64,000 nucleotides of DNA from Pseudomonas beijingensis (GCF_030687295.1 NZ_CP117425.1:3042001-3106000); one strand, 5' to 3'. Shown: positions 29,491 through 40,734, counted from the first letter of the stretch. Made by a program: numbers and translations. The notes: generated from the sequence alone by a model not told the origin.

Positions 29491-30146
29491 TGGGCGCGGT
29501 GCGTCGCGCAACACGGCTGGCTGTGGACGTGGCCGCGCAGCCGGGCGCGGGCGCCACGCCTGCGACCCTGATTCTGGCCCATGGTGCCGGTGCGCCGATG
29601 GACAGCGGTTTCATGGAGGAAATAGCCACGCGCCTTGCTGCACGGGGCGTCAACGTATTGCGTTTCGAGTTTCCTTACATGGCCCAGCGGCGTCTGGATG
29701 GGGGGAAACGCCCGCCCAACCCGGCACCTAAGCTGCTGGAATGCTGGCGTGAGGTGTACGCCACGGTGCGGCCTTATGTCGCTGGGCGGCTGGCCATTGG
29801 CGGCAAGTCCATGGGCGGGCGCATGGCGAGTTTGCTGGCCGATGAGTTGGGCGTCGATGCGCTGGTGTGCCTGGGCTATCCCTTCTATGCGGTGGGTAAG
29901 CCGGAGAAGCCCCGGGTCGAGCACTTGGCCGCATTGAAGACCCGAACCTTGATCGTCCAGGGCGAGCGCGATGCGTTGGGCAATCGGGAAGCGGTGCAGG
30001 GCTACAGTTTGTCTCCGAGCATCGAGGTGTTGTGGTTGGTGGCGGGGGATCATGACCTCAAGCCGTTGAAGGCTTCGGGGTTCAGTCATGAGCAGCATCT
30101 GGAGGCGGCGGCGCAGGGGGTGTCCGGGTTCCTGTCTCAAGATTGA
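29490..30146 (+). CDS. Alpha/beta hydrolase, dienelactone-hydrolase-like family
   Basis: A 218-residue cytoplasmic hydrolase. The nucleophile elbow is GGKSMGGR (serine near residue 105), the oxyanion region is [13 protein letters not shown], an acid is likely in [11 protein letters not shown], and the catalytic histidine in VAGDHDLKP. These fit the KAT-type alpha/beta family (COG3571-like) whose substrates are unknown. The ATG at 29490 has GGGGAT close before it but shares its A with the ccoN2 Anr box; a downstream GTG start is possible. Confidence 0.82.
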   Translation: MGAVRRATRLAVDVAAQPGAGATPATLILAHGAGAPMDSGFMEEIATRLAARGVNVLRFEFPYMAQRRLDGGKRPPNPAPKLLECWREVYATVRPYVAGRLAIGGKSMGGRMASLLADELGVDALVCLGYPFYAVGKPEKPRVEHLAALKTRTLIVQGERDALGNREAVQGYSLSPSIEVLWLVAGDHDLKPLKASGFSHEQHLEAAAQGVSGFLSQD

Positions 30147-30163
30147 TGGTGCCTGTCATGGCC

Positions 30164-30243
30164 TCATCGCGAGCAAGCTCGCTCCCACACTGGATTTGCG
30201 GCGTTGACCATCCCATGTGGGAGCGAGCTTGCTCGCGATAGCG
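30164..30243. repeat. REP pair, family 1, inverse-then-direct order
   Basis: Inverse palindrome from 30165 (atcgcgagcaagctcgctcc) and direct palindrome ending at 30240. It separates the hydrolase gene from the aer terminator. Confidence 0.88.
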
Positions 30244-30254
30244 GCCTGTCAGGC

Positions 30255-30293
30255 AATAAAAAACCCGGAAGCGTTCGCTGTCCGGGTTTTAGT
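30255..30293 (-). terminator. Terminator after the aerotaxis receptor gene
   Basis: Stem AAAACCCGGACAGC / GCTTCCGGGTTTT (imperfect at the loop) followed on the minus strand by TTTTTTATT. It also has a T-run on the plus strand, so it may serve the convergent hydrolase gene. Confidence 0.85.
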
Positions 30294-30306
30294 TTTCCGA
30301 CTGAAG

Positions 30307-31872
30307 TCAGCGGTTGAACCGCTCCACCAACGAATACTGCGTATTGGCCGTTCGGGTCAGTTCTTCGCTCAGCAACGCCGAGCTGTGAGCTTGCCCCGAG
30401 GTCTGGTCGGCCAGGTCCGAGATGTTGCTGATGTTGCGGCTGATCTCCTCGGCCACTGAGCTTTGTTCCTCGGTGGCGGCGGCGATCTGGGTGGTCATGT
30501 CGGTGATGTGGGCCACCGCTTCGCTGATGCCCACCAGTGCCTGATCCGCCTCCATGACCCGCGCCACGCCTTCTTCGGCCTGGCGATGGCCGGCTTCCAT
30601 GGTTTGCACGGCATTGGTGGCGGTCTGCTGGAGCTTGGCGATCAGGGCGTGGATCTGCCCAGTGGATTCGCTGGTGCGTTGTGCCAGTTGCCGCACTTCG
30701 TCGGCCACCACGGCAAAGCCACGACCCATTTCACCGGCACGGGCGGCTTCGATGGCGGCGTTGAGGGCCAACAGGTTGGTCTGGTCGGCGATGCCTTTGA
30801 TCACGTCGACTACACCACCGATCTCGTCGCTGTCCTGGGCCAGCTGGGTCACGGTTTGACCGGTCTCACCGACCACCACCGACAGTCGCTCGATGGCTTC
30901 GCGGGTTTCCCCGGCGATGTCGCGGCCGCGACTGGTCAGGCGATTGGCTTCCTGGGTGGCATCGGCAGTGCGCTGCACGTGGCTGGCGACTTCCTGGGTG
31001 GTTGCCGCCATCTGGTTGACGGCCGTGGCGACCTGTTCGGTTTCCACCCGTTGCCGCTCCAAGCCGCTGGAGCTGTCATGGGCCAAGGTGTTGGACTGGC
31101 GAGCCTGGTCGTTCAGGTGCTCGGCGGTGTCCTGCAGGCGCGTCAGGCAGGTTTTCAGGCGCGCTTGCTGGCTGAGGATCGACATCTCCAGGCGTGCCTG
31201 GACGCCACGGCTGTCGGTGTACATCCGGGCGATCAGCGGGTCGGAGGTGGTTTGCTCGGCCAGGCGCAGCAGACGCTTGATCCCGCGTTGCTGCCATTGC
31301 AGGCCCATCAGCCCCAAGGGCACGGACAACAGGGCGGCCAGGGCAAAGCCCCAGGATGAATTCAGAAACGCGCCGACGACGAAGCCCAGTTGGCTGACCA
31401 GGATGAACGGTAGCCAGTCCTGCAGGATCGGCACCCATTTGTCACTGCCCGGAACCGCGGACTTGCCCTGGTTGATGCGTTGATACAGGGCTTCGGCACG
31501 GGCGATCTGCTCGGCGGAGGGCTTGACCCGCACCGATTCGTAGCCGACCACCTGATTGCCTTCGAACACGGGTGTGACATAGGCGTTGACCCAGTAATGG
31601 TCACCGCTCTTGCAGCGATTCTTGACGATGCCCATCCATGGCAAGCCTTGTTTCAGCGTGCCCCACATGTGCGCGAACACGGCGGATGGGACATCAGGGT
31701 GGCGCACGAGGTTGTGCGGCGCACGGATCAGTTCTTCCTTCGAATACCCGCTGACCTCAACGAACGCATCGTTGCAGTAGGTGATGACACCCTTGGCGTC
31801 GGTGGTGGAAATCAATCGTTGCTGGGCCGGGAAGGTCCTTTCGCGCTGTGTGACGGGTTGGTTGTTACGCAT
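30307..31872 (-). CDS. aer: Aer-type aerotaxis receptor (PAS plus methyl-accepting domain)
   Basis: A 521-residue chemoreceptor that, by analogy with Aer, senses redox state through FAD bound to its PAS domain and signals through CheA/CheW. The PAS domain is at residues 15-115 ([33 protein letters not shown]). A hydrophobic region near 155-200 anchors it. The signalling tip has the invariant [20 protein letters not shown]. Its place before acnA and next to the cbb3 genes matches P. aeruginosa aer. It follows the CPBP gene by 77 bases and may be co-transcribed with it. Confidence 0.92.
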   Translation of the reverse strand: MRNNQPVTQRERTFPAQQRLISTTDAKGVITYCNDAFVEVSGYSKEELIRAPHNLVRHPDVPSAVFAHMWGTLKQGLPWMGIVKNRCKSGDHYWVNAYVTPVFEGNQVVGYESVRVKPSAEQIARAEALYQRINQGKSAVPGSDKWVPILQDWLPFILVSQLGFVVGAFLNSSWGFALAALLSVPLGLMGLQWQQRGIKRLLRLAEQTTSDPLIARMYTDSRGVQARLEMSILSQQARLKTCLTRLQDTAEHLNDQARQSNTLAHDSSSGLERQRVETEQVATAVNQMAATTQEVASHVQRTADATQEANRLTSRGRDIAGETREAIERLSVVVGETGQTVTQLAQDSDEIGGVVDVIKGIADQTNLLALNAAIEAARAGEMGRGFAVVADEVRQLAQRTSESTGQIHALIAKLQQTATNAVQTMEAGHRQAEEGVARVMEADQALVGISEAVAHITDMTTQIAAATEEQSSVAEEISRNISNISDLADQTSGQAHSSALLSEELTRTANTQYSLVERFNR

Positions 31873-31949
31873 GGTGTGTAGATCCGCAAGGCTTTGAAAG
31901 GTTGTCGGCGTTGTCAGGTTTTAGTTGAAGTTATTTTTGCCTGTCGCTA

Positions 31950-32738
31950 TCACGCCAGCATCGGGTAGGTAAAGAGGGCGAAATGAAGCAGGTTGAGCAG
32001 GAAATGCGTGGCAATCGCCGCGCCCAGGCCGCCAAAACGATACGCCAGGCCGTAACCGGCCCCCGCCAGGCCCGACAGCAACACCCATTGCCAACCGGCA
32101 CCGGCATGCACCAGGCCGAACAGCAGCGAGGCCAGGAGCAGCGCCAGGTTGTCGCCCTGGGCCAAATGTTTGAAGCGCCGGCTCAAGCCCCCTTGAATGT
32201 AGCCACGAAACAGCGCTTCCTCCACGAGCGTTACCAATAAAAGATTATTAAGGATCCACACCCCGGCGTGATCCGGCCACTTCGGCGCCCACTGGATCAT
32301 GCCCAGCAGCACGGCCCCGCCGAGGGCCAGCACGGCGCTCAACGTCAGGCCAAGGGCCGTGGCCTGGACCGACAGGCGCCATGAGCGTCGGCCGACGATC
32401 CAGGGGCAGGCCAGCAACAGCCAGAAGCCGATCAGCGGCTTGTCCTGGTTCAGGTACATGGCAAACGGCACGGCGTCATCGGTCAAGCGTTGCGGCGCGA
32501 TTACCCGTCCGTTGAAAAAACCAGGCATCCAGTGCAGGGCCAGTGCCAGTGCCATGACCAGAAACAGGGCGTGCCCGAGAAACTGGCCAACCGGCGTTTG
32601 TTGCTGGCGAACCGCATACCCGGCGAACAGCAGCAGCGCGACCGAGATGAGCGCGGTCCAGGTCAACTGGCCATAGACCAGCGCCAGGCCGTAGCCTGTG
32701 GAAAGAAGGGCCAGGTGGAGCCAGGGTAAAGCGGGCAT
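31950..32738 (-). CDS. CPBP-family intramembrane metalloprotease
   Basis: A 262-residue integral membrane protein (about eight helices) of the Rce1/CPBP family. The glutamate motif EEALFR occurs in LVEEALFRGYIQGG, the first histidine motif in FGLVHAG, and the second in ATHFLLN, so the predicted active site is complete. AAAGGA lies six bases before the ATG at 32738; an open extension to 32819 lacks support. The substrate is unknown. Confidence 0.88.
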   Translation of the reverse strand: MPALPWLHLALLSTGYGLALVYGQLTWTALISVALLLFAGYAVRQQQTPVGQFLGHALFLVMALALALHWMPGFFNGRVIAPQRLTDDAVPFAMYLNQDKPLIGFWLLLACPWIVGRRSWRLSVQATALGLTLSAVLALGGAVLLGMIQWAPKWPDHAGVWILNNLLLVTLVEEALFRGYIQGGLSRRFKHLAQGDNLALLLASLLFGLVHAGAGWQWVLLSGLAGAGYGLAYRFGGLGAAIATHFLLNLLHFALFTYPMLA

Positions 32739-32931
32739 ACAACATCCTTTTAGCGGGAAAACTCTGGGCGAGGGCGGCCGTCGGGTCTTCGACGCCACCG
32801 TGTCGCGCAAAGAGCACATTTGTGTCCATGCAGATTCATGCGCAGGAGGGGCAAGCAGTTGGCTGACGCGGTTGCGTGAGTGCCGGCGGGATTATAGGCG
32901 GGCTCATACAAAAACGGCGCCTGTTAAATAA

Positions 32932-33022
32932 TGTGGGAGCGAGCTTGCTCGCGATAGGGGCTTGCCAGCCAATATTGATGTTGAGTGATCCACCGCTATC
33001 GCGAGCAAGCTCGCTCCCACAG
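32932..33022. repeat. REP inverted pair (REPIN), family 1
   Basis: TGTGGGAGCGAGCTTGCTCG from 32932 and GCGAGCAAGCTCGCTCCCAC ending at 33021. It fills most of the space between acnA and the CPBP promoter; nothing else is seen in 32739-33062. Confidence 0.9.
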
Positions 33023-33062
33023 GTATTTGCCTAGGCTCGTATTCGCCATCGAGGCGGTCTTT

Positions 33063-35804
33063 TCACGCGGCGATCAATTGTCGCAAGACATAATGAAGAA
33101 TCCCACCGGCCTTGAAATACTCCACTTCATTCAAGGTATCGATCCGGCACAACACTTCGATTCGCTCCTGGCTGCCGTCCTCCCGGGTGATGACCAGGGG
33201 CAGGTTCATGCGCGGCGTCAGTTCGACGTCATTGAGTCCCAGGATGTCCAAGGTTTCCTTGCCTGTGAGGTTCAGGCGCTTGCGATTCTGGTCTAGCTTG
33301 AACTGCAGCGGCAGCACGCCCATGCCCACCAGGTTGGAGCGATGGATGCGCTCGAAGCTTTCGGCGATCACCGCTTTGACCCCCAGCAGGTTGGTGCCCT
33401 TGGCCGCCCAGTCCCGGCTCGACCCGGTGCCATACTCCTGGCCGGCGATCACCACCAGGGGCGTGCCCGTGGCCTGGTACAGCATGGCGGCATCGTATAT
33501 CGGCATGCGTTCGCCGCTGGGGATGTAGATCGTGTTGCCGCCTTCCTCGCCGTCGAGCATTTCGTTGCGAATGCGGATATTGGCGAAGGTGCCGCGCATC
33601 ATCACCTGGTGGTTACCACGTCTGGAGCCATAGGAGTTGAAGTCCCGTGGCTCCACGCCTTGTTCGCGCAGGTAGCGACCGGCCGGGCTGTCGGCCTTGA
33701 TGTTGCCGGCCGGGGAGATGTGGTCGGTGGTCACCGAGTCTCCCAGCAGGGCCAGGACCCGGGCGCCCTCGACGTTCCTGACGGCCGGTGGCGGCCCGCC
33801 GATGTCGTCGAAGAACGGCGGGTGCTGGATGTAGGTCGAGTCATCCTGCCAGACGTAAGTCGCCGCTTGCGGCACTTCGATGGCCTGCCATTGCTCGTCA
33901 CCGGCAAACACGGCGGCGTATTCCTTGTGGAACATGCTGGTGTTGACCTGAGCCACGGCGGCGGCCACTTCCTGGCTGCTGGGCCAGATGTCCCGCAGGT
34001 ACACCGGCTTGCCGTCCCGGTCGTTGCCCAGCGGCTCGCTGCTGATGTCGATGCGCACCGTGCCGGCCAGGGCATAGGCAACCACCAGCGGCGGCGAGGC
34101 CAGCCAGTTGGTCTTCACCAGTGGATGCACCCGGCCTTCGAAGTTGCGGTTGCCCGACAATACCGAGGCCACGGTCAGGTCGGCTTTCTGGATGGCTTTT
34201 TCGATGGGGTCCGGCAACGGCCCGGAGTTGCCGATGCAGGTGGTGCAGCCATAGCCCACCAAGTCGAAACCGAGTTTATCCAGGTACTCGGTCAGGCCGG
34301 CCGCGTTGTAGTAGTCGGTGACCACCTTGGAGCCAGGCGCCAGGGAACTCTTGACCCAAGGCTTGCGGAGCAGGCCTTTTTCCACGGCTTTTTTCGCCAG
34401 CAGCCCGGCGGCCATCATCACGCTGGGGTTGGAGGTGTTGGTGCACGAGGTGATGGCGGCAATCACCACCGCGCCGTTTTTCAGGCGATGGGTGTGGCCT
34501 TCGTATTCGTACTCGGCTTCGCCCACCTGGTCGGCATTGCCCACCGCGACGCCACCGCCGCCTTCACTTTCCAGGCGACCTTCTTCTTTGCTGGTGGGTT
34601 TGACCTGCAACCCCAGGAAGTCGCTGAAAGCCTGGCCGACATTCGGCAGCGAGACCCGGTCCTGAGGGCGCTTGGGCCCGGCAAGGCTGGCCTCGACGCT
34701 GCCCATGTCCAATTCCAGCGTATCGGTGAACACCGGTTCCTGGCCGGGCAGGCGCCACAGGCCCTGGGCCTTGCAATAGGCCTCCACCAGTTTCACGGTT
34801 TCTGCCGGACGCCCGGACAGGCGCAGGTAATCCAAGGTCACGTCGTCCACCGGGAAGAACCCGCAGGTGGCGCCGTATTCCGGGGCCATGTTGGCGATGG
34901 TGGCGCGGTCGGCCAGGGGCAGGTCGGCCAGACCGTCGCCATAGAACTCGACGAATTTGCCCACCACCCCTTTCTTGCGCAGCATCTGCGTGACGGTCAG
35001 CACCAGGTCGGTGGCGGTGATGCCTTCTCGCAGCTTGCCGATGAGTTTGAAACCGATGACCTCGGGAATCAGCATCGACACCGGCTGGCCGAGCATCGCC
35101 GCTTCCGCTTCGATCCCGCCAACACCCCAGCCCAGTACGCCGAGGCCGTTGATCATGGTGGTGTGGGAGTCGGTGCCCACCAGGGTGTCAGGGAAGGCGT
35201 AGGTGCGGCCGTCCTCTTCTTTGGTCCACACGGTGCGGCCCAGGTATTCAAGGTTGACCTGGTGGCAGATGCCGGTGCCCGGCGGCACCACGCTGAAATT
35301 GGCGAAGGCGCTCTGGCCCCAACGCAGGAAGGCATAGCGTTCGCCGTTGCGCTGCATTTCGATGTCCACGTTCTGCTCGAACGCCTGGCTGCTGGCGAAC
35401 TTGTCCACCATCACCGAATGGTCGATTACCAGGTCCACCGGCGACAACGGGTTGATCCGCTGGGGATCGCCGCCGGCCTTTTCCACGGCGGCGCGCATGG
35501 CGGCCAGGTCGACCACGGCGGGGACGCCGGTGAAATCCTGCATCAGCACCCGTGCCGGGCGGTATTGAATCTCGCGGTCGGAGCGGCGCTCCTTGAGCCA
35601 CCCGGCGAGGGCCTTGAGGTCGGCGCCGGTGACGGTTTTTTCATCTTCCCAGCGCAGCAGGTTTTCCAGCAGCACCTTCAAGGACATGGGCAGTTTGTCG
35701 AGGTCACCCAGGCTTCGGGCGGCATCCGGCAGGCTGAAGTAGTGGTAGGTCCTGGCGTCGACTTGCAGTGTTTTAAGGGTTTTCAGGCTATCGAGGGACG
35801 GCAT
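33063..35804 (-). CDS. acnA: Aconitate hydratase A
   Basis: Isomerises citrate to isocitrate in the TCA cycle. The 913-residue protein is of the AcnA/IRP1 type. [4Fe-4S] ligands are in [13 protein letters not shown] and [13 protein letters not shown]. Conserved blocks [22 protein letters not shown] and [14 protein letters not shown] are complete. AAAGGAGTGA precedes the ATG at 35804. It is divergent from rlmM. Confidence 0.98.
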   Translation of the reverse strand: MPSLDSLKTLKTLQVDARTYHYFSLPDAARSLGDLDKLPMSLKVLLENLLRWEDEKTVTGADLKALAGWLKERRSDREIQYRPARVLMQDFTGVPAVVDLAAMRAAVEKAGGDPQRINPLSPVDLVIDHSVMVDKFASSQAFEQNVDIEMQRNGERYAFLRWGQSAFANFSVVPPGTGICHQVNLEYLGRTVWTKEEDGRTYAFPDTLVGTDSHTTMINGLGVLGWGVGGIEAEAAMLGQPVSMLIPEVIGFKLIGKLREGITATDLVLTVTQMLRKKGVVGKFVEFYGDGLADLPLADRATIANMAPEYGATCGFFPVDDVTLDYLRLSGRPAETVKLVEAYCKAQGLWRLPGQEPVFTDTLELDMGSVEASLAGPKRPQDRVSLPNVGQAFSDFLGLQVKPTSKEEGRLESEGGGGVAVGNADQVGEAEYEYEGHTHRLKNGAVVIAAITSCTNTSNPSVMMAAGLLAKKAVEKGLLRKPWVKSSLAPGSKVVTDYYNAAGLTEYLDKLGFDLVGYGCTTCIGNSGPLPDPIEKAIQKADLTVASVLSGNRNFEGRVHPLVKTNWLASPPLVVAYALAGTVRIDISSEPLGNDRDGKPVYLRDIWPSSQEVAAAVAQVNTSMFHKEYAAVFAGDEQWQAIEVPQAATYVWQDDSTYIQHPPFFDDIGGPPPAVRNVEGARVLALLGDSVTTDHISPAGNIKADSPAGRYLREQGVEPRDFNSYGSRRGNHQVMMRGTFANIRIRNEMLDGEEGGNTIYIPSGERMPIYDAAMLYQATGTPLVVIAGQEYGTGSSRDWAAKGTNLLGVKAVIAESFERIHRSNLVGMGVLPLQFKLDQNRKRLNLTGKETLDILGLNDVELTPRMNLPLVITREDGSQERIEVLCRIDTLNEVEYFKAGGILHYVLRQLIAA

Positions 35805-35976
35805 TGAAATCACTCCTTTGAGTCCGCACGGCTACGGACTGAGGGGACGGACAGAGCCTTTAACCTAGCCCTGTTTTGAGCGTATGACTAATCACTGGAC
35901 TCTATTGCAAGGTTCGCGGTTCCGAACTCCGCTATCATGCGGCGGTTTTCGTGACAGGCTTTGCTACGGAGTTTCA

Positions 35977-37050
35977 ATGAACACGCTTTTTATGCACTGC
36001 CGGCCGGGCTTCGAAGGCGAGGTCTGTTCCGAGATCGCCGAACACGCCGCACGCCTCAACGTGGCCGGCTACGCCAAGGCCAAACCGGCCAGTGCCTGCG
36101 CCGAATTTGTCTGTACTGAAGAGGATGGCGCCGAGCGGCTGATGCGTGGGCAGCGTTTTGCCGAGCTGATTTTTCCGCGCCAGTGGGCCCGTGGCACGTT
36201 CATCGAGTTACCGGAAACCGACCGTATCAGCGTCATCCTGGCTCACATGACGGCATTCCCAGCTTGCGGCAGCCTGTGGCTGGAAGTGGTCGATACCAAC
36301 GACGGCAAGGAACTGTCGAACTTCTGCAAGAAATTCGAAGGCCCGCTGCGCAAGGCGCTGAGCGGGGCCGGCAAGCTGGTGGACGATCCGCGCAAGCCGC
36401 GTCTGCTGCTGACGTTCAAGAGTGGCCGTGAAGTGTTCCTGGGCCTGGCGGACGCGGATAATTCGGCGATGTGGCCGATGGGCATCCCGCGTCTGAAGTT
36501 TCCCCGGGAAGCACCGAGTCGCTCCACACTCAAGCTCGAAGAAGCCTGGCACCATTTCATTCCCCGGGACCAGTGGGACGAGCGCCTGCACAGCGACATG
36601 ACCGGCGTGGACCTCGGTGCCGCGCCAGGCGGCTGGACCTGGCAACTGGTCAACCGGGGCATGTTGGTGACGGCCATCGACAACGGCCCGATGGCCGAAA
36701 GCCTGATGGACACTGGTCTGGTGCAGCACCTGATGGCGGACGGCTTCACGTTCAAGCCCAAGCAGCCGGTGGACTGGATGGTCTGCGACATCGTCGAAAA
36801 GCCCGCGCGCAACGCCGCGATGCTGGAAGAGTGGATTGGCGAGGGCCATTGCCGCGAAGCCGTGGTCAACCTCAAGCTGCCGATGAAACAGCGTTATGCC
36901 GAGGTCAAACGCCTGCTCGAACGCATCGCCGAGGGGTTCAAGGCCCGGGGCATCAAGGTCGAGATCGGTTGCAAGCAGCTGTACCACGACCGCGAGGAAG
37001 TGACGTGCCACCTGCGGCGGCTCGATACCAAAAAGCCCAAGTCCCGCTAG
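35977..37050 (+). CDS. rlmM: 23S rRNA (cytidine-2498-2'-O)-methyltransferase RlmM
   Basis: Methylates C2498 of 23S rRNA with SAM. The 357-residue product opens with MNTLFMHCRPGFEGEVCSE (THUMP-like N-terminal part) and has the Rossmann SAM motif VDLGAAPGGWTWQLV, then WMVCDIVEKPAR and NLKLPMKQRY (K-D-K-type catalytic set). ACGGAG lies seven bases before the ATG at 35977; an upstream in-frame start at 35884 is not family-like. Confidence 0.96.
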   Translation: MNTLFMHCRPGFEGEVCSEIAEHAARLNVAGYAKAKPASACAEFVCTEEDGAERLMRGQRFAELIFPRQWARGTFIELPETDRISVILAHMTAFPACGSLWLEVVDTNDGKELSNFCKKFEGPLRKALSGAGKLVDDPRKPRLLLTFKSGREVFLGLADADNSAMWPMGIPRLKFPREAPSRSTLKLEEAWHHFIPRDQWDERLHSDMTGVDLGAAPGGWTWQLVNRGMLVTAIDNGPMAESLMDTGLVQHLMADGFTFKPKQPVDWMVCDIVEKPARNAAMLEEWIGEGHCREAVVNLKLPMKQRYAEVKRLLERIAEGFKARGIKVEIGCKQLYHDREEVTCHLRRLDTKKPKSR

Positions 37051-37073
37051 CTCTCTAAGGGCAATGAATTCTC

Positions 37074-37166
37074 CCTGTGGGAGCGAGCTTGCTCGCGATG
37101 AAGGTGGGGCAGCTTGCATCAATGCTGAATGTGCCGACGCCATCGCGAGCAAGCTCGCTCCCACAA
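37074..37166. repeat. REP inverted pair (REPIN), family 1
   Basis: CTGTGGGAGCGAGCTTGCTC from 37074, inverse GAGCAAGCTCGCTCCCACA ending at 37165. Located between rlmM and tusA. Confidence 0.9.
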
Positions 37167-37239
37167 GGGGCGGCGTTAAGCCAGGGGTGACCGAACGCCG
37201 ACATTGCGCGACAATGCCGGCCAGTTTCAGGAGTAGAAC

Positions 37240-37491
37240 ATGAGTGAAATGAACGACACGCCGGTCGACGGCACGCTGGATGCCACGGGCCTCAATTGCC
37301 CGGAACCGGTGATGATGCTGCACCAGCACATCCGTGACCTGGCCCCCGGCGGCCTGCTGAAAGTCATCGCCACCGACCCCTCGACCCGCCGCGATATCCC
37401 CAAGTTTTGCGTGTTCCTGGATCACGAACTGGTGGCCCAGCAGGAAGAGGCGGGCACCTACCTCTACTGGATTCGCAAGAAGCTCGCTTAA
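37240..37491 (+). CDS. tusA: Sulfur-carrier protein TusA
   Basis: An 83-residue persulfide carrier that passes sulfur from IscS toward tRNA 2-thiolation and other paths. The active cysteine is C20 in [13 protein letters not shown], and the family ends FCVFLDHEL...YLYWIRKK. It overlaps the convergent MATE gene by four bases at the stop codons. Confidence 0.95.
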   Translation: MSEMNDTPVDGTLDATGLNCPEPVMMLHQHIRDLAPGGLLKVIATDPSTRRDIPKFCVFLDHELVAQQEEAGTYLYWIRKKLA

Positions 37492-38891
37492 TCCATCGAG
37501 CGGCTGAGGCGGATCTGCTTGCGCGCGCTGCGTGTCAGACGGATCGACAACATCAGCGCCGCGCAGCTCAAGCCCACGATCAAGCCTTGCCACAATCCGC
37601 TCGGGCCGCTGGCCGCGCCGAGCCAGTCGGTCAGGCCCAGGGCGTAACCTACCGGCAGGCCGATCCCCCAGTAGGCGAACAGGGTCAGGATCATCGTCAC
37701 CCGGGTGTCCTGGTAGCCGCGCAATGCGCCTGCCGCCGTGACCTGGATCGCATCGGAAAACTGGAACAATGCCGCGTAGACGATCAGCATCGACGCCACT
37801 TCGATCACCACCGGGTCGGCGGTATAGATCGCCGCGATAGGCCCGCGCAGCGCAAACATCAGGCTTGCCGAGAGGCAGGCGTAGGCCAGGGCCGTGCCCA
37901 TGCCCACGCCGGCGGCGAAGCGCGCTTCGCGAGGCTGACGACGGCCCAGGGCCTGGCCGACCCGTACCGTGACGGCCATGCCCAGGGAATAGGGGATCAT
38001 GAACACCAGGGAGCTGAAGTTCAGCGCGATCTGGTGCCCGGCCACCACCGTGGCACCGAGGCTGCCGATCAACAGGGCGATCACCGCGAAAATACTCGAC
38101 TCGGCGAACACCGCGATGCCAATCGGCAAGCCGATGCCCAGCAGGCGCTTGATGACCGCCCATTGCGGCCAGTCGAAACGGCTGAACAACCGACTCGATT
38201 GATAGACCGGTGCCCACAGCGCCCAACCGGCCATGCCCAGGGCCATGACCCACATCACGATCGCCGTGGCCCAGCCGCAACCGACGCCGCCCATGGCGGG
38301 CACGCCCAAGTGTCCGTAGATGAAGATGTAATTGAGCGGAATGTTCAGCGCCAGCCCGCACAACCCCAGCACCATCGCCGGTCGCGTGCGACCCAGGCCG
38401 TCGCTGAAGCAGCGCAGCACGTGATACAGCGCCACGGCCGGCAGGCCTGTGCCGATGCCCCGCAGGTACTCCATGCACGGGCCGATCAATTCGGGATCGA
38501 CTTTCATGATGTGCAGGATCGGCTCGGCGCTGAACAGTGCCAGTGTCGCGATCAACCCCACAACCAGCGCCAGCCACAGCGCCTGGCGCACCAGCGGCCC
38601 GATCTCGTCGAACGTGCCGGCACCGAAGCGCTGGGCAACTTTTGGCGTGGTCGCCAGCAACGTGCCGGTCATCAACAGGAACACCGGTACCCAGATCGAG
38701 TTGCCCAGGGCCACGGCCGCCAAGTCCCGTGGGCCGACCCGACCGGCCATCACCGCGTCGACAAAGCCCATGGCGGTGGTTGCCAGTTGCGCGACCATGA
38801 TCGGTAGGGCCAGGGCCAGCAAGTTTTTGAGTTCCAGACGAACCCGGGCCGGGCGGGAGAGGGCGGTGGAGGTGTCGATGACAGGATTCAC
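37488..38891 (-). CDS. MATE-family multidrug/Na+ efflux transporter (NorM-like)
   Basis: A 467-residue, 12-helix inner-membrane antiporter. MATE hallmarks: [25 protein letters not shown] in helix 1-2 and the repeat [20 protein letters not shown] at the second half. I chose GTG at 38891 (NPVIDTST); no ATG stands nearby upstream and no clear ribosome site is visible, so the start is uncertain. Substrates cannot be told. Confidence 0.9.
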   Translation of the reverse strand: MNPVIDTSTALSRPARVRLELKNLLALALPIMVAQLATTAMGFVDAVMAGRVGPRDLAAVALGNSIWVPVFLLMTGTLLATTPKVAQRFGAGTFDEIGPLVRQALWLALVVGLIATLALFSAEPILHIMKVDPELIGPCMEYLRGIGTGLPAVALYHVLRCFSDGLGRTRPAMVLGLCGLALNIPLNYIFIYGHLGVPAMGGVGCGWATAIVMWVMALGMAGWALWAPVYQSSRLFSRFDWPQWAVIKRLLGIGLPIGIAVFAESSIFAVIALLIGSLGATVVAGHQIALNFSSLVFMIPYSLGMAVTVRVGQALGRRQPREARFAAGVGMGTALAYACLSASLMFALRGPIAAIYTADPVVIEVASMLIVYAALFQFSDAIQVTAAGALRGYQDTRVTMILTLFAYWGIGLPVGYALGLTDWLGAASGPSGLWQGLIVGLSCAALMLSIRLTRSARKQIRLSRSMD

Positions 38892-39004
38892 AGGGCAAGC
38901 GTCCGAAAAGGTTAAGCGCAAGGCGGCGAATTCTACGCTTTGACGCAGTGGTCAGGAAAAAACCTGTGTTGTGGATTTGTAATCGCTTTCTCAGTTTTCG
39001 AGCA

Positions 39005-39096
39005 CCTGTGGGAGCAAGGCTTGCCCGCGATAAAGCTGATGTGGTCTCCCCGAGGAACCGAGGCGCCTGCATCGCGAGCAAGCTTTGCTCCCACAT
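39005..39096. repeat. REP inverted pair, family 1 variant
   Basis: CTGTGGGAGCAAGGCTTGCC on the left and GCGAGCAAGCTTTGCTCCCA on the right; the two arms come from different stem variants. Between the MATE and pdxB genes. Confidence 0.85.
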
Positions 39097-39185
39097 AAAT
39101 CCCTCGCCACAACATCATTCGCTCCGGGTAATGCACAGGCCCAACGGAACGCCTACACTGCCCCTCCCGCCAAAGGAGCTCTGCC

Positions 39186-40328
39186 ATGCTGATCGTCGCC
39201 GACGAAAACATCCCCTTGCTTGATGCGTTTTTCCAAGGATTTGGCGAAATCCGCCGGGTACCGGGCCGAGGGATTGACCGGACGATGGTCGAGCGCGCCG
39301 ATGTGTTGCTGGTGCGTTCGGTCAGCCAAGTCAATCGGGCCCTGCTGGAAGGCAGCCAGGTGCGCTTCGTCGGCACTTGCACCATCGGTACCGACCACCT
39401 GGACCTGGATTATCTTGCCGAGGCGGGGATCCGCTGGGCCAGCGCCCCCGGCTGTAATGCCCGCGGCGTGGTGGACTATGTGCTGGGCAGCCTGATGACC
39501 CTGGCAGAAATAGAAGGTGCGGCGCTGGCGCAGCGGACCTTCGGCGTGGTTGGCGCGGGCCAGGTGGGCGGGCGGTTGATCGAGGTGCTCAAGGGGCTGG
39601 GCTGGACCGTGAAGGTCTGCGACCCGCCGCGTCAGGCTGCCGAGGGCGGCGACTATGTGAGCCTGGAGCAGATCATCGAGCAGTGCGATGTGATCAGCCT
39701 GCACACCCCGTTGACCCGCGACGGTGAACAACCGACCTGGCACTTGTTCGACGAAGCGCGCCTGAACCAGCTCAAGCCCGGGACTTGGCTGATCAATGCG
39801 GCCCGAGGGCCGGTGATCGATAACGCCGCGCTGCGCGAGGTGTTGCTGGAGCGCGAAGACCTGCAAGCGGTGCTGGATGTCTGGGAGCAGGAGCCTACCG
39901 TGGATGTGGACCTGGCCGATTTGTGCGTGATCGCCACCCCGCACATTGCCGGTTACAGCCTCGATGGCCGCCAGCGTGGCACGGCCCAGATCTACCAGGC
40001 CTTGTGCGCGTTCCTGGAGCGGCCGGTTGAAGTCAGCCTCAGCGACCTGTTGCCTCGGCCCTGGCTGGGTGGCATCACCCTGGACGCCGAAACCGACCCG
40101 GCTTGGGCCTTGGCGGCGCTGTGCCGGAGCGTGTACGACCCCCGTGGCGACGACGCGAATTTGCGTCGTAGCCTGGTGGGCACCGTCGACGAGCAACGCC
40201 GCGCGTTCGATGCCTTGCGCAAGCATTACCCGCCACGGCGGGAAATCGACAGTTTGAAGGTGCGTATCGAAGGGCAGTCGGCGGTCTTGCAACAGATTGT
40301 CACGGCGTTGGGCGCCACCCTCGTCTAG
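39186..40328 (+). CDS. pdxB: Erythronate-4-phosphate dehydrogenase
   Basis: Second step of pyridoxal-5'-phosphate synthesis: NAD-dependent oxidation of 4-phosphoerythronate. The 380-residue product belongs to the D-2-hydroxyacid dehydrogenases: NAD site [11 protein letters not shown] near residue 120, catalytic Arg in [10 protein letters not shown], Glu in VWEQEP and His in TPHIAGYS. The C-terminal dimerisation domain of PdxB (after residue 285) is present. AAAGGAG lies before the ATG. Confidence 0.96.
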   Translation: MLIVADENIPLLDAFFQGFGEIRRVPGRGIDRTMVERADVLLVRSVSQVNRALLEGSQVRFVGTCTIGTDHLDLDYLAEAGIRWASAPGCNARGVVDYVLGSLMTLAEIEGAALAQRTFGVVGAGQVGGRLIEVLKGLGWTVKVCDPPRQAAEGGDYVSLEQIIEQCDVISLHTPLTRDGEQPTWHLFDEARLNQLKPGTWLINAARGPVIDNAALREVLLEREDLQAVLDVWEQEPTVDVDLADLCVIATPHIAGYSLDGRQRGTAQIYQALCAFLERPVEVSLSDLLPRPWLGGITLDAETDPAWALAALCRSVYDPRGDDANLRRSLVGTVDEQRRAFDALRKHYPPRREIDSLKVRIEGQSAVLQQIVTALGATLV

Positions 40329-40340
40329 ACGCCGCCTTTT

Positions 40341-40462
40341 TGTGGCGAGGGGATTTATCCCCGCTGGGGCGCGAAGCGGCCCCGAAATCTGAAGATTGCG
40401 GTGTGTCAGTTTGAACCAATGGGGCTGCTGCGCAGCCCACGGGGATAAATCCCCTCGCCACA
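40341..40462. repeat. REP inverted pair, family 2 (gtggcgaggggatttatccccgc form)
   Basis: TGTGGCGAGGGGATTTATCC from 40341 and its inverse ending at 40462. It follows pdxB directly. Confidence 0.88.
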
Positions 40463-40508
40463 AGTGAGTGCCAAGCCAGAGATCAATGACAGCCTTGTTC
40501 TTTCAGGC

Positions 40509-40536
40509 ATAAAAAACCCGACATCATGGTCGGGTT
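40509..40536 (-). terminator. Terminator after the small conserved gene
   Basis: Stem AACCCGAC / GTCGGGTT with a six-base loop, followed on the minus strand by TTTTATG. It lies 19 bases after the stop of the 59-residue gene. Confidence 0.85.
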
Positions 40537-40554
40537 CAATCGAGACGGGCTGTG

Positions 40555-40734
40555 TCACTGTTGTTCGGCAGGCTTGACCAGTCGTTTTTCCAGCTCGTTG
40601 CAGGCTTTGCGGATCATGTCTTCGGTGATCGGTACTTCGCGCCCTTGTTCATCGATGAACGAGCAGCCCAGAGACTGGTCCGGTTGCGTGCGGATTACTT
40701 GAATCTTGTCGTCGCTGCTGTGTTGCAAGGACAT
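40555..40734 (-). CDS. Small conserved Pseudomonas protein of unknown function (59 aa)
   Basis: Begins MSLQHSSDDKIQVIRTQPDQ and ends NELEKRLVKPAEQQ. I recognise the type from Pseudomonas genomes but know no function. The middle part CSFIDEQGREVPITEDMIRKA suggests a small alpha/beta fold. GGAG stands nine bases before the ATG at 40734; an ATG 15 bases upstream is the alternative. It has its own terminator, so it is a real single-gene unit. The 259-base gap upstream, shared with the ABC exporter, shows no clear motif. Confidence 0.75.
   Translation of the reverse strand: MSLQHSSDDKIQVIRTQPDQSLGCSFIDEQGREVPITEDMIRKACNELEKRLVKPAEQQ

Noticed and set aside
33342..35807. An 821-codon open frame opposite acnA
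   Set aside because: A mirror of GC-rich codon bias; acnA on the minus strand is complete and highly conserved.
36208..39096. A 962-codon minus-strand open frame
   Set aside because: It overlaps rlmM, tusA and the MATE gene in the wrong frame, which are all secure.
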